Program-made: the position numbers and the translations under genes
Notes under the pieces: model-generated
The model's input: the letters and a program-made list of their open reading frames with translations, nothing else
Told to the model about the DNA's origin: nothing
Database searches by the model: none
Shown here: one piece after another, positions 1 to 8,897 of the stretch
Layout: each line of letters starts with the position of its first letter
Position numbering within the stretch: the stretch's first letter is position 1
DNA from: an uncultured Pelagibacteraceae bacterium
Lineage (GTDB): Bacteria; Pseudomonadota; Alphaproteobacteria; Pelagibacterales; Pelagibacteraceae
Direction: 5' to 3'
DNA: 64,000 nt
Assembly (NCBI GenBank): GCA_902578935.1
Contig: CACHEU010000001.1
Span: 62,001 to 126,000, forward strand

Positions 1-70
1 TTCATCTAGCGAATCACTTACTTTACTTTGTATCATTTATAAAAAATTGATAAAGTTTTTAAAAGAAAAT

Positions 71-1093
71 ATGAAAAAAGCAGTTATTTTATTTAATTTA
101 GGTGGTCCCGACAACTTGGACAGTGTAGAGCCATTCCTTTTTAATTTATTTAATGATCCGGCAATTATTAGCATTCCATCATTTATAAGATATCCTTTGG
201 CAAAATTTATTTCAAAAAAAAGAGCACCTATTGCCAAGAATATTTATAGAGAAATGGGAAATAAATCTCCCATTCTTGAATTAACAGAGGAGCAGGCAAA
301 AAGTTTAGAAAAAAATTTATCAGCCAAAGGAAACTACAAGTGTTTTGTTGTTATGAGGTGTTGGCATCCACGAGCGGCTGATGTAATAAAAAAAGTGAAA
401 AAATATAATCCAGAAGAAATAATACTTTTGCCGTTGTACCCACAATTTTCTGCTACAACTTCAGGGTCATCAATTGATGAATGGAATCAAGTATGTAAAA
501 AACAAAATTACAAGATAAAAACCAAAACAATCTGCTGTTATCCAACGGAAGATCATTTTATAGAATCACATGTTTGTCTGATTAAAAAAACAATAGAAAA
601 ACTGAAAGATAAAAATTTTAAATTAATTTTTTCTGCACACGGTTTACCAGAGAATAAAATTAAAAAAGGTGACCCTTATCAATGGCAGGTTGAGGAAACA
701 GTAAAAAAAATAATGTCAAAATTATCAAATGAACATTTGGATCACACAATAACCTATCAGAGCCGAGTAGGACCGATGAAATGGATTGGTCCATCTACAG
801 ACGAAGAAATTATTAAATATTCAAAAGAAAAAAAGGGTTTGATTATAGTTCCGGTAGCATTTGTTTCTGAGCACTCAGAAACTCTGGTTGAACTAGATAT
901 TGAATATAAAAAATTAGCTGAAAAAAACGGGTGCAGTTTTTATAAGAGAGTGCCAGCTCTAGGAATTGAAGAAAATTTTATAAAAGCATTAGCAAAATTA
1001 ATTTTAAAACCAGAAGAAAGAGGAGGCTTCGTGTCTTCTTTGGTTTGTCCAAATAAATTTACCAAATGTCCTTGTAGAGATGTTAATATATAG
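71..1093 (+). CDS. hemH: Ferrochelatase
   Basis: Inserts ferrous iron into protoporphyrin IX, the last step of haem synthesis. The 340-residue product has the family's SAHGLP segment with the catalytic His, followed by KGDPYQ, then SRVGPMKW and a later SEHSETLVELD segment with the conserved Glu. I start at the ATG at 71 (MKKAVILFNLGGPDN) rather than an in-frame TTG at 47, because LFNLGGP is the normal N-terminus. The C-terminus has three closely spaced cysteines (about 326, 333, 335), which may bind a [2Fe-2S] cluster as in some other ferrochelatases. hemJ follows after 2 bases, so the two are probably co-transcribed. Confidence 0.95.
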   Translation: MKKAVILFNLGGPDNLDSVEPFLFNLFNDPAIISIPSFIRYPLAKFISKKRAPIAKNIYREMGNKSPILELTEEQAKSLEKNLSAKGNYKCFVVMRCWHPRAADVIKKVKKYNPEEIILLPLYPQFSATTSGSSIDEWNQVCKKQNYKIKTKTICCYPTEDHFIESHVCLIKKTIEKLKDKNFKLIFSAHGLPENKIKKGDPYQWQVEETVKKIMSKLSNEHLDHTITYQSRVGPMKWIGPSTDEEIIKYSKEKKGLIIVPVAFVSEHSETLVELDIEYKKLAEKNGCSFYKRVPALGIEENFIKALAKLILKPEERGGFVSSLVCPNKFTKCPCRDVNI

Positions 1094-1095
1094 AA

Positions 1096-1530
1096 ATGAA
1101 TATATATTTGTTATTTAAATCACTTCATTTGATCGCAGTCATATCCTGGATGGCAGGTCTTTTGTATTTACCAAGAATTTTTGTATATCACGTAGAGAAT
1201 AAAGAAAAAAAAGAAACCACAGATATATTTGAAGTGATGGAAAAAAGATTATTTTTTTACATCATGCGTCCAGCAATGATTTTTACTTGGATTTTTGGAT
1301 TAATATTAATTTATATAAATGGAATAGAAGTTTTTTCTCAATTGTGGATGCAAATAAAAATAGTCCTTGTAGTTTTGTTGTCAGTTTACCATGAATATCT
1401 CGGTAAATGCCTTGTATCATTAAAAAGCAACACTAATACTAGATCTTCAAAATTCTTCAGAATAATTAACGAAGTTCCCACTGTTCTGTTAATCACAATA
1501 ATATTTATTGTTGTTTTCAAGCCTATTTAG
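1096..1530 (+). CDS. hemJ: HemJ-type protoporphyrinogen IX oxidase
   Basis: Small integral membrane protein (144 residues) of the UPF0093/HemJ family, which oxidises protoporphyrinogen IX to protoporphyrin IX, the substrate of the ferrochelatase encoded just upstream. About four hydrophobic segments are visible. The N-terminal segment carries the family's conserved His (KSLHLIAVISWMAGLLYLPR). The 2-base gap after hemH suggests translational coupling. A perfect inverted repeat covers its stop codon. The family assignment rests on the N-terminal pattern, the size and the hemH neighbour. Confidence 0.88.
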   Translation: MNIYLLFKSLHLIAVISWMAGLLYLPRIFVYHVENKEKKETTDIFEVMEKRLFFYIMRPAMIFTWIFGLILIYINGIEVFSQLWMQIKIVLVVLLSVYHEYLGKCLVSLKSNTNTRSSKFFRIINEVPTVLLITIIFIVVFKPI

Positions 1531-1537
1531 GCTTGAA
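1516..1537 (+). terminator. Hairpin across the hemJ stop codon
   Basis: A perfect 10-base inverted repeat (TTCAAGCCTA / TAGGCTTGAA) separated by two bases spans the hemJ stop codon. An AT-rich stretch follows, not a strong T-run. It could end the hemHJ transcript or act as an RNA 3'-end stabiliser, or as an attenuator ahead of rho. Hairpin formation is seen in the sequence; the function is inferred. Confidence 0.45.
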
Positions 1538-1593
1538 TATTAATTTTAAATCATTATATTATTAAGTACTTACCTTAATTAATAACAATCAAT

Positions 1594-2865
1594 ATGAACT
1601 TACAAGAATTGAAGCAAAAATCGCCATCCGAGCTAATATCTCAAGCTGAGAAGCTTGGTATTGAAAACCCAAGCACTTTAAGAAAACAGGAAATTCTTTT
1701 TTCTATTTTAAAAAAATTAGCAGATAAAAATGAACAAATTACTGGAGGAGGCGTTTTAGAGGTTTTACAAGATGGTTTTGGTTTCCTTAGAGCCATAGAA
1801 TCAAACTACCTTCCAGGACCAGATGATATTTATGTAAGTCCTAGCCAAATAAGAAAATTTGGTTTGAGGACTGGAGATTCTGTAGAAGGAGAAATTAGGG
1901 CACCAAAAGATGCAGAAAGATACTTTGCTTTATTAAAAGTAAGTCAGATCAATTTTGAAACTCCAGAAAAGGCAAGGAATAAAATAGCGTTTGATAATTT
2001 GACTCCTCTTTATCCAGACAAACAATTAAAAATGGAAGTGGAAAAAAATAAAACTGAAAAAAAACCTGATCAAACCGCAAGATTAATTGACCTTGTAAGT
2101 CCGATCGGAAAAGGACAAAGATCACTTATAATTTCACCACCTAAAGCTGGTAAAACAATTATTCTGCAAAATATTGCTAATTCTTTAGAGGTAAATCATC
2201 CTGAATGTTATTTGATGGTTCTATTAATAGATGAGCGACCAGAAGAAGTTACAGACATGCAAAGAACAGTAAAAGGAGAAGTAATAAGTTCTACTTTTGA
2301 TGAACCAGCTTCCAGACACGTCGCTGTTGCAGAAATGGTTATAGAAAAAGCAAAAAGATTGGTAGAACATAAAAAAGATGTAGTTATTCTTTTAGACTCG
2401 ATTACAAGATTAGGAAGAGCCTACAATGCTGTAGTTCCGAGCTCAGGAAAAGTATTAACCGGGGGTGTTGATGCAAATGCACTTCAGCGTCCCAAAAGAT
2501 TTTTTGGAGCAGCCAGAAATGTTGAACAAGGAGGTTCTTTAACGATTATATCAACAGCTTTAATAGATACCGGAAGTAGAATGGATGAAGTAATTTTTGA
2601 AGAATTTAAAGGAACAGGTAATTCAGAATTGATATTAGATAGAAAAATTGCCGACAAAAGAATTTATCCTGCAATTGATATAACTCGTTCGGGAACTAGA
2701 AGAGAAGAACTTCTTTTCAAAAAAGAAGATCTGACAAAAGTTAATGTCCTAAGAAGAATTATAAGCCCGATGGGCACGATGGACGGAATAGAATTTTTAA
2801 TGTCCAAACTTAAGAACACAAAGAATAATGCAGATTTCTTTGTTTCAATGAACAAACCTAGTTAA
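1594..2865 (+). CDS. rho: Transcription termination factor Rho
   Basis: Hexameric RNA helicase that ends transcription of untranslated RNA. The 423-residue protein has the N-terminal Rho domain, the cold-shock-like RNA-binding domain ([22 protein letters not shown], about 61-82), Walker A PPKAGKT (182-188), Walker [11 protein letters not shown] and the Q/R-loop region. Length is normal. Its position between hemJ and mnmE is typical for alphaproteobacteria. The 63-base gap after hemJ leaves room for its own promoter. The stop codon lies inside the convergent ogt gene (8-base overlap). Confidence 0.97.
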   Translation: MNLQELKQKSPSELISQAEKLGIENPSTLRKQEILFSILKKLADKNEQITGGGVLEVLQDGFGFLRAIESNYLPGPDDIYVSPSQIRKFGLRTGDSVEGEIRAPKDAERYFALLKVSQINFETPEKARNKIAFDNLTPLYPDKQLKMEVEKNKTEKKPDQTARLIDLVSPIGKGQRSLIISPPKAGKTIILQNIANSLEVNHPECYLMVLLIDERPEEVTDMQRTVKGEVISSTFDEPASRHVAVAEMVIEKAKRLVEHKKDVVILLDSITRLGRAYNAVVPSSGKVLTGGVDANALQRPKRFFGAARNVEQGGSLTIISTALIDTGSRMDEVIFEEFKGTGNSELILDRKIADKRIYPAIDITRSGTRREELLFKKEDLTKVNVLRRIISPMGTMDGIEFLMSKLKNTKNNADFFVSMNKPS

Positions 2866-3316
2866 TTAAAACACTTTCAAATTTTAATAATTTTTCTTTT
2901 AATCTTATCCCCCCAGAGGCTGAAAATCCTCCCAAAGTTCCGTCAGATTTAATTACTCTATGGCAAGGAACAATGAGAACATGCTTATTTTTTCCACAAA
3001 CATAACCAACATATCTTGGTGAAATTTTTAATTTTTTGGCAATTTCACCATAGCTCTTGGTTTCACCTATTTTAATTTTTTTTAATTCATTCCATACTTT
3101 TTTTTCCAAAAAATTACCTTCGATTTTAATAGGAACCCATAATTTTCTAGTTTTTCCATGAAAAAAGGATCTAAGTTTTTTTTTAAGCTTACTTAGATTT
3201 TTGCTAAGGAATCCGACGTTTTTGAGCCTTTTAAATTGAATTTTAGTTATTTTACCATTTATTTCGGTTGCGGTTATCCAGCCAAACTTAGTGTTAAAAG
3301 AAATGGTATTTTCCAT
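2858..3316 (-). CDS. ogt: Methylated-DNA--protein-cysteine methyltransferase
   Basis: Suicide repair protein that transfers alkyl groups from O6-alkylguanine to its own cysteine. The active-site motif IVPCHRVI is present, preceded by [12 protein letters not shown] (the helix-turn-helix region, normally RAVGxAxGxNP) and followed by [16 protein letters not shown]. At 152 residues it is a compact Ogt with a short N-terminal domain that shows no Ada zinc-binding cysteines. It is divergent from mnmE (35-base gap) and overlaps the end of rho by 8 bases. Confidence 0.92.
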   Translation of the reverse strand: MENTISFNTKFGWITATEINGKITKIQFKRLKNVGFLSKNLSKLKKKLRSFFHGKTRKLWVPIKIEGNFLEKKVWNELKKIKIGETKSYGEIAKKLKISPRYVGYVCGKNKHVLIVPCHRVIKSDGTLGGFSASGGIRLKEKLLKFESVLIN

Positions 3317-3351
3317 ATATTCTATGTTATGAAAAAATTAAAAAATTACAA

Positions 3352-4683
3352 ATGAATATATTTGCTCTATCAACAGGTAAAGGACCTTCAGGGATTGCAA
3401 TTTTGAGATTGTCTGGAAAAGATAGCCTACAAATTTCAAAATTAATAACAAAGAAAAACGACATCAAATCCAAGGAGGTTAATCTTTGCAAATTTTATGA
3501 TCCCTCAAATGGAAAAATGATCGACGAAGGACTATTACTTTGGTCGCCTGGTCCCAATAGCTATACAGGGGAGGATTTGGCAGAGTTTCATACACACGGA
3601 AGTAATGCTGTTGTCAGTTGTTTTTTGAGGGTACTTGGAGAACAAGAAAATTGTAGATTAGCAGAACCAGGAGAATTTACTAAAATTGCATTTCAGAACA
3701 ACAAAATGGATTTAGTCGAAGCCGAAAGTATAGGGGACCTTATACATGCCGAAACAGAGCTTCAAAGACAGCAGGCCATAAAACTAATCCAAGGTAATGC
3801 ATCAAATCACTATAATTCTTTAAGAGAAAAGCTAGTTAAATCTTTGTCTTATATTGAGGCAAAAATAGACTTTGCTGAAGACGATCTTCCAGAGAATGTT
3901 TTAAAAGAGGTTCAGGCTTCCATAAAGCATGTTCACAAAAACATTAAACAAATACTGGAGGACCAAAAAATCGGAGAGAAAATTAGAGACGGATTTAGAA
4001 TATCTATTATCGGAGATGTAAATGCAGGAAAATCTTCTTTATTAAACCTCCTTTCCAAAAGAGAAGCAGCTATTGTATCTGAACAAGAAGGTACCACACG
4101 GGACGTTATAGAAACTTATCTTAATATTGATGGATACCCCGTTATTCTGGCAGATACTGCTGGTATAAGAAAGGTCAAAAATAAGGTCGAAAAAGAGGGA
4201 ATAAAAAGAGCCATTAAAAAAGCCAAGGATGCTGATCTAACCTTGGTTATGGTGGATGCATCTAAAAAAACAATTAATAAAGATCTAAAAAAATTGATTA
4301 ATGAAGACTGTATATTAGTTTTTAATAAGTCGGATTTAAGCAAAAAACCTCCAAAAAACGAATTTACGAAAAATAATCAAATTTTGATATCAGTAAAAAA
4401 GAATAAAAATATCGATAGCCTTATTAAGACAATAAAAGAGAAGCTAAGTAAAAAATTTATGAAGGCAAACAGTATTTTGGTTACTAGAGAAAGGCATCGA
4501 GCTAAACTTAATGCAGCATTAAAAGAAATAGAGAAATTTTTAAAGAAAGATCAAAAGAAAGAGATCGAGACAGCTGCAGAAGACCTTAGACTAGCCACAA
4601 GACATCTTGGGGGTATAGTAGGCAAGGTTGATGTAGAAGAAATACTGGGTTCCATATTTCAGGACTTTTGTATTGGTAAATAA
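3352..4683 (+). CDS. mnmE: tRNA modification GTPase MnmE
   Basis: Works with MnmG to make the cmnm5/nm5 modification of wobble uridine 34. The 443-residue protein has the N-terminal folate-binding domain, a central helical domain and an inserted G domain with GDVNAGKSS (221-229), DTAG (268-271) and NKSD. It ends with the catalytic C-terminal CIGK. mnmG starts 47 bases downstream, so both partners are in one operon. Confidence 0.96.
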   Translation: MNIFALSTGKGPSGIAILRLSGKDSLQISKLITKKNDIKSKEVNLCKFYDPSNGKMIDEGLLLWSPGPNSYTGEDLAEFHTHGSNAVVSCFLRVLGEQENCRLAEPGEFTKIAFQNNKMDLVEAESIGDLIHAETELQRQQAIKLIQGNASNHYNSLREKLVKSLSYIEAKIDFAEDDLPENVLKEVQASIKHVHKNIKQILEDQKIGEKIRDGFRISIIGDVNAGKSSLLNLLSKREAAIVSEQEGTTRDVIETYLNIDGYPVILADTAGIRKVKNKVEKEGIKRAIKKAKDADLTLVMVDASKKTINKDLKKLINEDCILVFNKSDLSKKPPKNEFTKNNQILISVKKNKNIDSLIKTIKEKLSKKFMKANSILVTRERHRAKLNAALKEIEKFLKKDQKKEIETAAEDLRLATRHLGGIVGKVDVEEILGSIFQDFCIGK

Positions 4684-4730
4684 GCTATCTTTGAGCTTGT
4701 AAAATCATATTTCATCGATACATTTACTCT

Positions 4731-6602
4731 ATGAGCGATAAAATGACCTTTGATGTGGCCGTAATAGGCGGTGGACACGCTGGATGTGAGGCTGCGGCAG
4801 CATCGGCCAGAATGGGCGTAAATACTGGTCTTTTTACACATAAAATAGAGACTATAGGTGAAATGTCGTGCAATCCGGCCATAGGAGGACTAGGCAAAGG
4901 TCACTTGGTTCGAGAAATTGATGCCTTAGATGGAGTTATGGGTGATGTAGCCGACAAATCAGGAATTCAGTTTAGATTATTGAATAGAAGTAGAGGTCCA
5001 GCGGTCAGAGGACCACGAACTCAGTCAGACAGAAAGCTTTACAAGAAGTATATGCAGGAGCTATTGCTCAACTATCCAAATTTAGAGGTGATAGCTGATC
5101 CTGTTATAAAATTTATCTTCGAGAAGGATAAAATCAAAGGTTTCATTTGCCAAAGTGGAAAAGAGGTAGTGTGTGGTCAGTTAATTCTTACCACAGGGAC
5201 TTTTTTAAATGGATTAATACACATAGGGGAAAAGCAGATACCAGCCGGAAGGTATGATGAAAAACCTTCTACAGGACTAAGCGAACAATTAGAAAAATTT
5301 AACATCAAAATTGGAAGACTCAAAACAGGGACACCTCCACGGTTAGATGGAAGAACTATTAATTATGACAATCTAGAAATGCAGCCAGCCGATAAGGAAC
5401 CGTACTTTTTTTCATTCTTAACAACGAAGGCTATCAATAAGCAAATTAGTTGTGGTGTGACATACACTAATGACTCAGTGCATAAAATTATAAGTGACAA
5501 CATTTCAAGAAGTGCAATGTATTCTGGCAACATCAAAGGGGTAGGTCCAAGATACTGCCCATCCATCGAAGACAAGATTGTTAAGTTTAAGGAAAAGCAA
5601 AAACATCAAATTTTTCTAGAACCCGAAGGTTTGGACGATCACACAGTTTATCCGAATGGTATTTCGACCTCCCTCCCTGAGGATGTTCAGCTCAAAATAT
5701 TAGCTAAAATCAAGGGTCTCGAAGAGGTCAAAATGATAAGGGCAGGATATGCCATAGAATACGATTATGTAGACCCAAGGGAGTTAAAAGCGAGTCTAGA
5801 AGCCAAAAAAATAGAGTCCCTTTTCTTGGCCGGCCAAATTAACGGAACAACAGGTTATGAAGAAGCTGCGGCCCAAGGATTGATAGCCGGAGTTAATGCT
5901 GCTCTAAAAATTAAAAAAGGAGATGAATTTATTTTGGATAGATCGAGTTCATACATTGGAGTGATGATAGACGACCTTATCACGAAGGGTGTTTCCGAAC
6001 CCTACAGGATGTTTACGTCTCGAGCTGAATATCGATTGTCGTTGAGAGCAGATAATGCAGATCAAAGACTTACGCCCATGGGTATAAAAATAAATTTAAT
6101 AAAATCTGACAGAAAAAAATTATTTAATGATAAACAGAAAAAAATAAATAGCCTAGAATTATCCTTGTCAAAAAAATCTATGACACCAAACACTGCCGCG
6201 AAGCATTCCATTAAGATTGCAATGGACGGAGTTAAAAGATCTGGATTAGAAATTTTGAGAATGAAAAATGTTCAATTAAATCATCTAAGAGAGATTTGGG
6301 CTGATATACCCCATTATGGACATTACATTGACGAACAGGTTGCAATAAATGCCCATTATTCAGGCTATTTACCTAAACAGGAGAGTGACATTAGAACTTT
6401 TAAAAAAGATGAAAGTTTAGTGATACCAAATGAGATAGACTATGACTCTTTCAGCGGACTCTCTAATGAAGTTAAGTCGAAATTGAAATTGATAAGACCA
6501 AAGACCTTAGGACAGGCCCTGAGGATCGATGGAGTGACCCCAGCTGCAGCAATAATTCTATTAGGAGCTATCAAAAAGACAAAACACAAAGTTCCAGCCT
6601 AG
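4731..6602 (+). CDS. mnmG: tRNA uridine-5-carboxymethylaminomethyl modification enzyme MnmG
   Basis: FAD-dependent partner of MnmE in wobble uridine modification. The N-terminus carries the dinucleotide-binding motif [10 protein letters not shown]. Family hallmarks [31 protein letters not shown] and [17 protein letters not shown] follow. The C-terminal helical domain is present, and 623 residues is full length. rsmG follows after 7 bases, as in the classical gidA-gidB order. Confidence 0.97.
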   Translation: MSDKMTFDVAVIGGGHAGCEAAAASARMGVNTGLFTHKIETIGEMSCNPAIGGLGKGHLVREIDALDGVMGDVADKSGIQFRLLNRSRGPAVRGPRTQSDRKLYKKYMQELLLNYPNLEVIADPVIKFIFEKDKIKGFICQSGKEVVCGQLILTTGTFLNGLIHIGEKQIPAGRYDEKPSTGLSEQLEKFNIKIGRLKTGTPPRLDGRTINYDNLEMQPADKEPYFFSFLTTKAINKQISCGVTYTNDSVHKIISDNISRSAMYSGNIKGVGPRYCPSIEDKIVKFKEKQKHQIFLEPEGLDDHTVYPNGISTSLPEDVQLKILAKIKGLEEVKMIRAGYAIEYDYVDPRELKASLEAKKIESLFLAGQINGTTGYEEAAAQGLIAGVNAALKIKKGDEFILDRSSSYIGVMIDDLITKGVSEPYRMFTSRAEYRLSLRADNADQRLTPMGIKINLIKSDRKKLFNDKQKKINSLELSLSKKSMTPNTAAKHSIKIAMDGVKRSGLEILRMKNVQLNHLREIWADIPHYGHYIDEQVAINAHYSGYLPKQESDIRTFKKDESLVIPNEIDYDSFSGLSNEVKSKLKLIRPKTLGQALRIDGVTPAAAIILLGAIKKTKHKVPA

Positions 6603-6609
6603 AACACGC

Positions 6610-7248
6610 ATGAACTCTAGTGAATCTAAGGTAAAATCAAAGCTAGTTTTAGCTGAAAATCTTAATTTTAATGATAAAAAGCTGAAGCTTATCGAATTAT
6701 TTGTACAAGAGGTTCTAAATTATAATCAAAAGTATAATTTAATCTCACGAAACTCCGAAAAAGACATTTGGAATAGACATGTTTTGGATTCCGCTCAGCT
6801 TGTTAAGCATATAGATCATAAAAATTTTAATAGCCTATCTGATTTAGGCACTGGAGCCGGTTTTCCTGGAATTATACTATCTATTTTTTATAGCGATATT
6901 CTCACGTTTCACGTGAAACTTTATGAAAAATCTAAGGTTAAAATTAATTTTATTAGAGATATTATAAAAAAGCTGGGTCTTAAGAACACCAGAATATATG
7001 ATAATGATTATCAATCTCATGTATTAGATAGTGATTATATAGTTTGTAGAGCATTCAAAAAGTTGCCTGAAATATTAAGAATTTCACGTGAAACAGCCAA
7101 GAAGCCTCATAAACTGATTGTCATGCTGGGAAAGAGTGCACAGGGGGAACTAAATAAAGCTTCAAACGATTCTATTAATAAGTATAAGCTAGTAACAAGC
7201 ATTACCAGCAGTGATTCAAAAATACTTTTGTTGGATGCTAATGAATAA
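6610..7248 (+). CDS. rsmG: 16S rRNA (guanine-N7) methyltransferase RsmG
   Basis: SAM-dependent methylation of G527 in 16S rRNA. The product is 212 residues, with the Rossmann motif DLGTGAGFPGI around residues 78-88 and the family segment YNLISRNSEKDIWNRHVLDS upstream. Two 16-base parS-like palindromes lie inside this gene (6905-6920 and 7080-7095), so part of its sequence is also constrained as a ParB-binding site. parA starts three bases after the stop. Confidence 0.93.
   Translation: MNSSESKVKSKLVLAENLNFNDKKLKLIELFVQEVLNYNQKYNLISRNSEKDIWNRHVLDSAQLVKHIDHKNFNSLSDLGTGAGFPGIILSIFYSDILTFHVKLYEKSKVKINFIRDIIKKLGLKNTRIYDNDYQSHVLDSDYIVCRAFKKLPEILRISRETAKKPHKLIVMLGKSAQGELNKASNDSINKYKLVTSITSSDSKILLLDANE
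6905..6920. promoter_or_regulatory. parS-like centromere site 1
   Basis: The sequence CGTTTCACGTGAAACT contains the full 14-base palindromic core GTTTCACGTGAAAC of the general bacterial parS consensus TGTTTCACGTGAAACA, which ParB binds. It lies about 1.1 kb upstream of parB and is read as Thr-Phe-His-Val-Lys-Leu within rsmG. Confidence 0.88.
7080..7095. promoter_or_regulatory. parS-like centromere site 2
   Basis: The sequence AATTTCACGTGAAACA matches the parS consensus at 14 of 16 positions and keeps the central TTTCACGTGAAA. It lies 175 bases from site 1 inside the same gene. It is read in a different codon phase (Ile-Ser-Arg-Glu-Thr), so protein conservation cannot explain the repeat. Confidence 0.85.
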
Positions 7249-7251
7249 TTT

Positions 7252-8052
7252 GTGGCTAGATCTATATTATCAGTAATAAATCAAAAAGGTGGTGTTGGGA
7301 AAACTACTACCGTAATAAACTTGGCAACAGCTTTAGCAAAAAAGGGAAAAAAAATCTTAGTAATTGATTTAGATCCCCAGGGCAATGCTACGACTGGTTT
7401 GGGAAAATCAAATAATGATGAAGGAAAAAGTGTCTATAATGTTCTTATAGGCAAAACGTCAGCTAAAAGTGCAATTCAGGAAAGTAGTGTGCCAGGTCTA
7501 GATCTTATTGGATCCAATGTGAATCTATCCGGGCTAGAAGTAGAAACCGCAAATGATGCAAACCGAGCCTTTTTATTAAAAGAGATTTTAAGGAAAGAAA
7601 ATGAGTCATATTTTAATAGATACGAAAACATCTTTATCGATTGTCCACCTTCTTTGAGTCTACTAACAGTTATGTCTCTAGTCGCCGCAGATGAATTGCT
7701 GATACCTCTCCAAACAGAATTTTTTGCATTGGAAGGAATTACTCAGCTGGTCAAAACAATTGATCGAATAAAAATTAATCTGAATCCGGGACTTGGCATT
7801 AGAGGAGTTTTACTCACTATGTTTGATAAAAGAAACAAGCTGTCGTCCCAAGTGGATGCTGAGGCCAGAAAGCATTTTAAAGACAAAGTTTATAAAACAG
7901 TAGTTCCGAGAAACGTCAGATTATCCGAAGCTCCGTCTCATGGGATGCCTTGCTTGGTTTACGATAAAAATTGTTCGGGTAGCAAGTCTTATATAAATTT
8001 AGCAGAAGAGTTTATTAGCCAAAACAGTCAACCTATGGGTAGCGCAGCATGA
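7252..8052 (+). CDS. parA: Chromosome-partitioning ATPase ParA (Soj)
   Basis: Deviant Walker A ATPase that moves ParB-parS complexes and so segregates the replication origin. The N-terminus MARSILSVINQKGGVGKTTT carries the KGGVGKTTT motif, followed by DLDPQGNATTGLG and the Walker B segment FIDCPPSLSLLT. The start is a GTG three bases after rsmG. The 266-residue length is normal for chromosomal ParA. The gene overlaps parB by 4 bases (ATGA). Confidence 0.97.
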   Translation: MARSILSVINQKGGVGKTTTVINLATALAKKGKKILVIDLDPQGNATTGLGKSNNDEGKSVYNVLIGKTSAKSAIQESSVPGLDLIGSNVNLSGLEVETANDANRAFLLKEILRKENESYFNRYENIFIDCPPSLSLLTVMSLVAADELLIPLQTEFFALEGITQLVKTIDRIKINLNPGLGIRGVLLTMFDKRNKLSSQVDAEARKHFKDKVYKTVVPRNVRLSEAPSHGMPCLVYDKNCSGSKSYINLAEEFISQNSQPMGSAA

Positions 8053-8897
8053 ACGCAGCGAAAAAAGGTCTTGGGAGAGGCTTATCAGCCCTATTTGGTG
8101 ATATTGAACAAAAATCGAAATCAGGTCAGGTTCAAACAAATAAAATTTCAATAGCTGATTTAGAACGTAATAAGTATCAACCAAGAACTATATTTGATGA
8201 GGACAAGCTTGCTGAGTTATCTTCGTCTATAAAAGAAAATGGAGTTATTCAGCCAATAGCAGTGCGTCCCAACAAATATGAACCTGGAAAGTTTGAGATA
8301 GTTGCCGGAGAAAGAAGATGGTTGGCTGCTCAAAAAGCTGGTTTAAATGAAGTGCCAGTTGTTGTCCTTGATATAGATGATCAGAAAAGTTTAGAGATTG
8401 CCATAGTAGAAAACGTTCAAAGACAGGATTTAAATATTATTGAGGAAGCTAGAGGTTATCAGAGATTGATTAAAGAATTTGGTTACGGTCACGAAAAGAT
8501 TTCAAAGTTTATGTCCAAGAGCAGAAGTCATGTAAGCAACACATTGAGATTACTTAGCCTACCAGAGGATATTATTGGATTAATGGAAGAAGGAAAATTA
8601 ACAGCTGGTCAGGCAAGGCCCTTGATAGGCATGCCAAATGCTTCAGAAGTCGCAGAAAATATAGTTAAAAAGAAGGTTGCTGCTAGAGAGGTTGAGTCAT
8701 TAGTAAAAAGAAAAAAGGGTGGAAAAGGCACTAAAAAAATCGAGGATCCCAATGTTTTGTTCGCTAGAAATGAAATTGAAAGTAAACTTGGATTAAACGT
8801 AGAAATCGTGAATAAAAAAAATAATTCAGGAAAAATTATAATTAAATATAAATCATTAGATCAGTTTGAATTGATTTCAAAAAAACTTAGGAAGTAG
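8049..8897 (+). CDS. parB: Chromosome-partitioning protein ParB (Spo0J)
   Basis: CTPase and DNA-binding clamp that loads at parS. The 282-residue protein starts with the typical KKGLGRGLSALFGD, followed by the ParB/Srx nucleotide-binding motif GERRWLAAQKAG and the ENVQRQDLN segment. A helix-turn-helix lies around KISKFMSKSRSHVSNTLRLL, and a C-terminal dimerisation region completes the protein. It is coupled to parA. The 3' end overlaps convergent holA by 11 bases. Confidence 0.97.
   Translation: MNAAKKGLGRGLSALFGDIEQKSKSGQVQTNKISIADLERNKYQPRTIFDEDKLAELSSSIKENGVIQPIAVRPNKYEPGKFEIVAGERRWLAAQKAGLNEVPVVVLDIDDQKSLEIAIVENVQRQDLNIIEEARGYQRLIKEFGYGHEKISKFMSKSRSHVSNTLRLLSLPEDIIGLMEEGKLTAGQARPLIGMPNASEVAENIVKKKVAAREVESLVKRKKGGKGTKKIEDPNVLFARNEIESKLGLNVEIVNKKNNSGKIIIKYKSLDQFELISKKLRK

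Noticed and set aside
1-36. A minus-strand open frame starting at 36 (MIQSKVSDSLDE) that runs off the left edge
   Set aside because: Only 12 codons are visible and no family can be recognised. It could be the start of a divergent gene or chance; plus-strand frames give no better answer.
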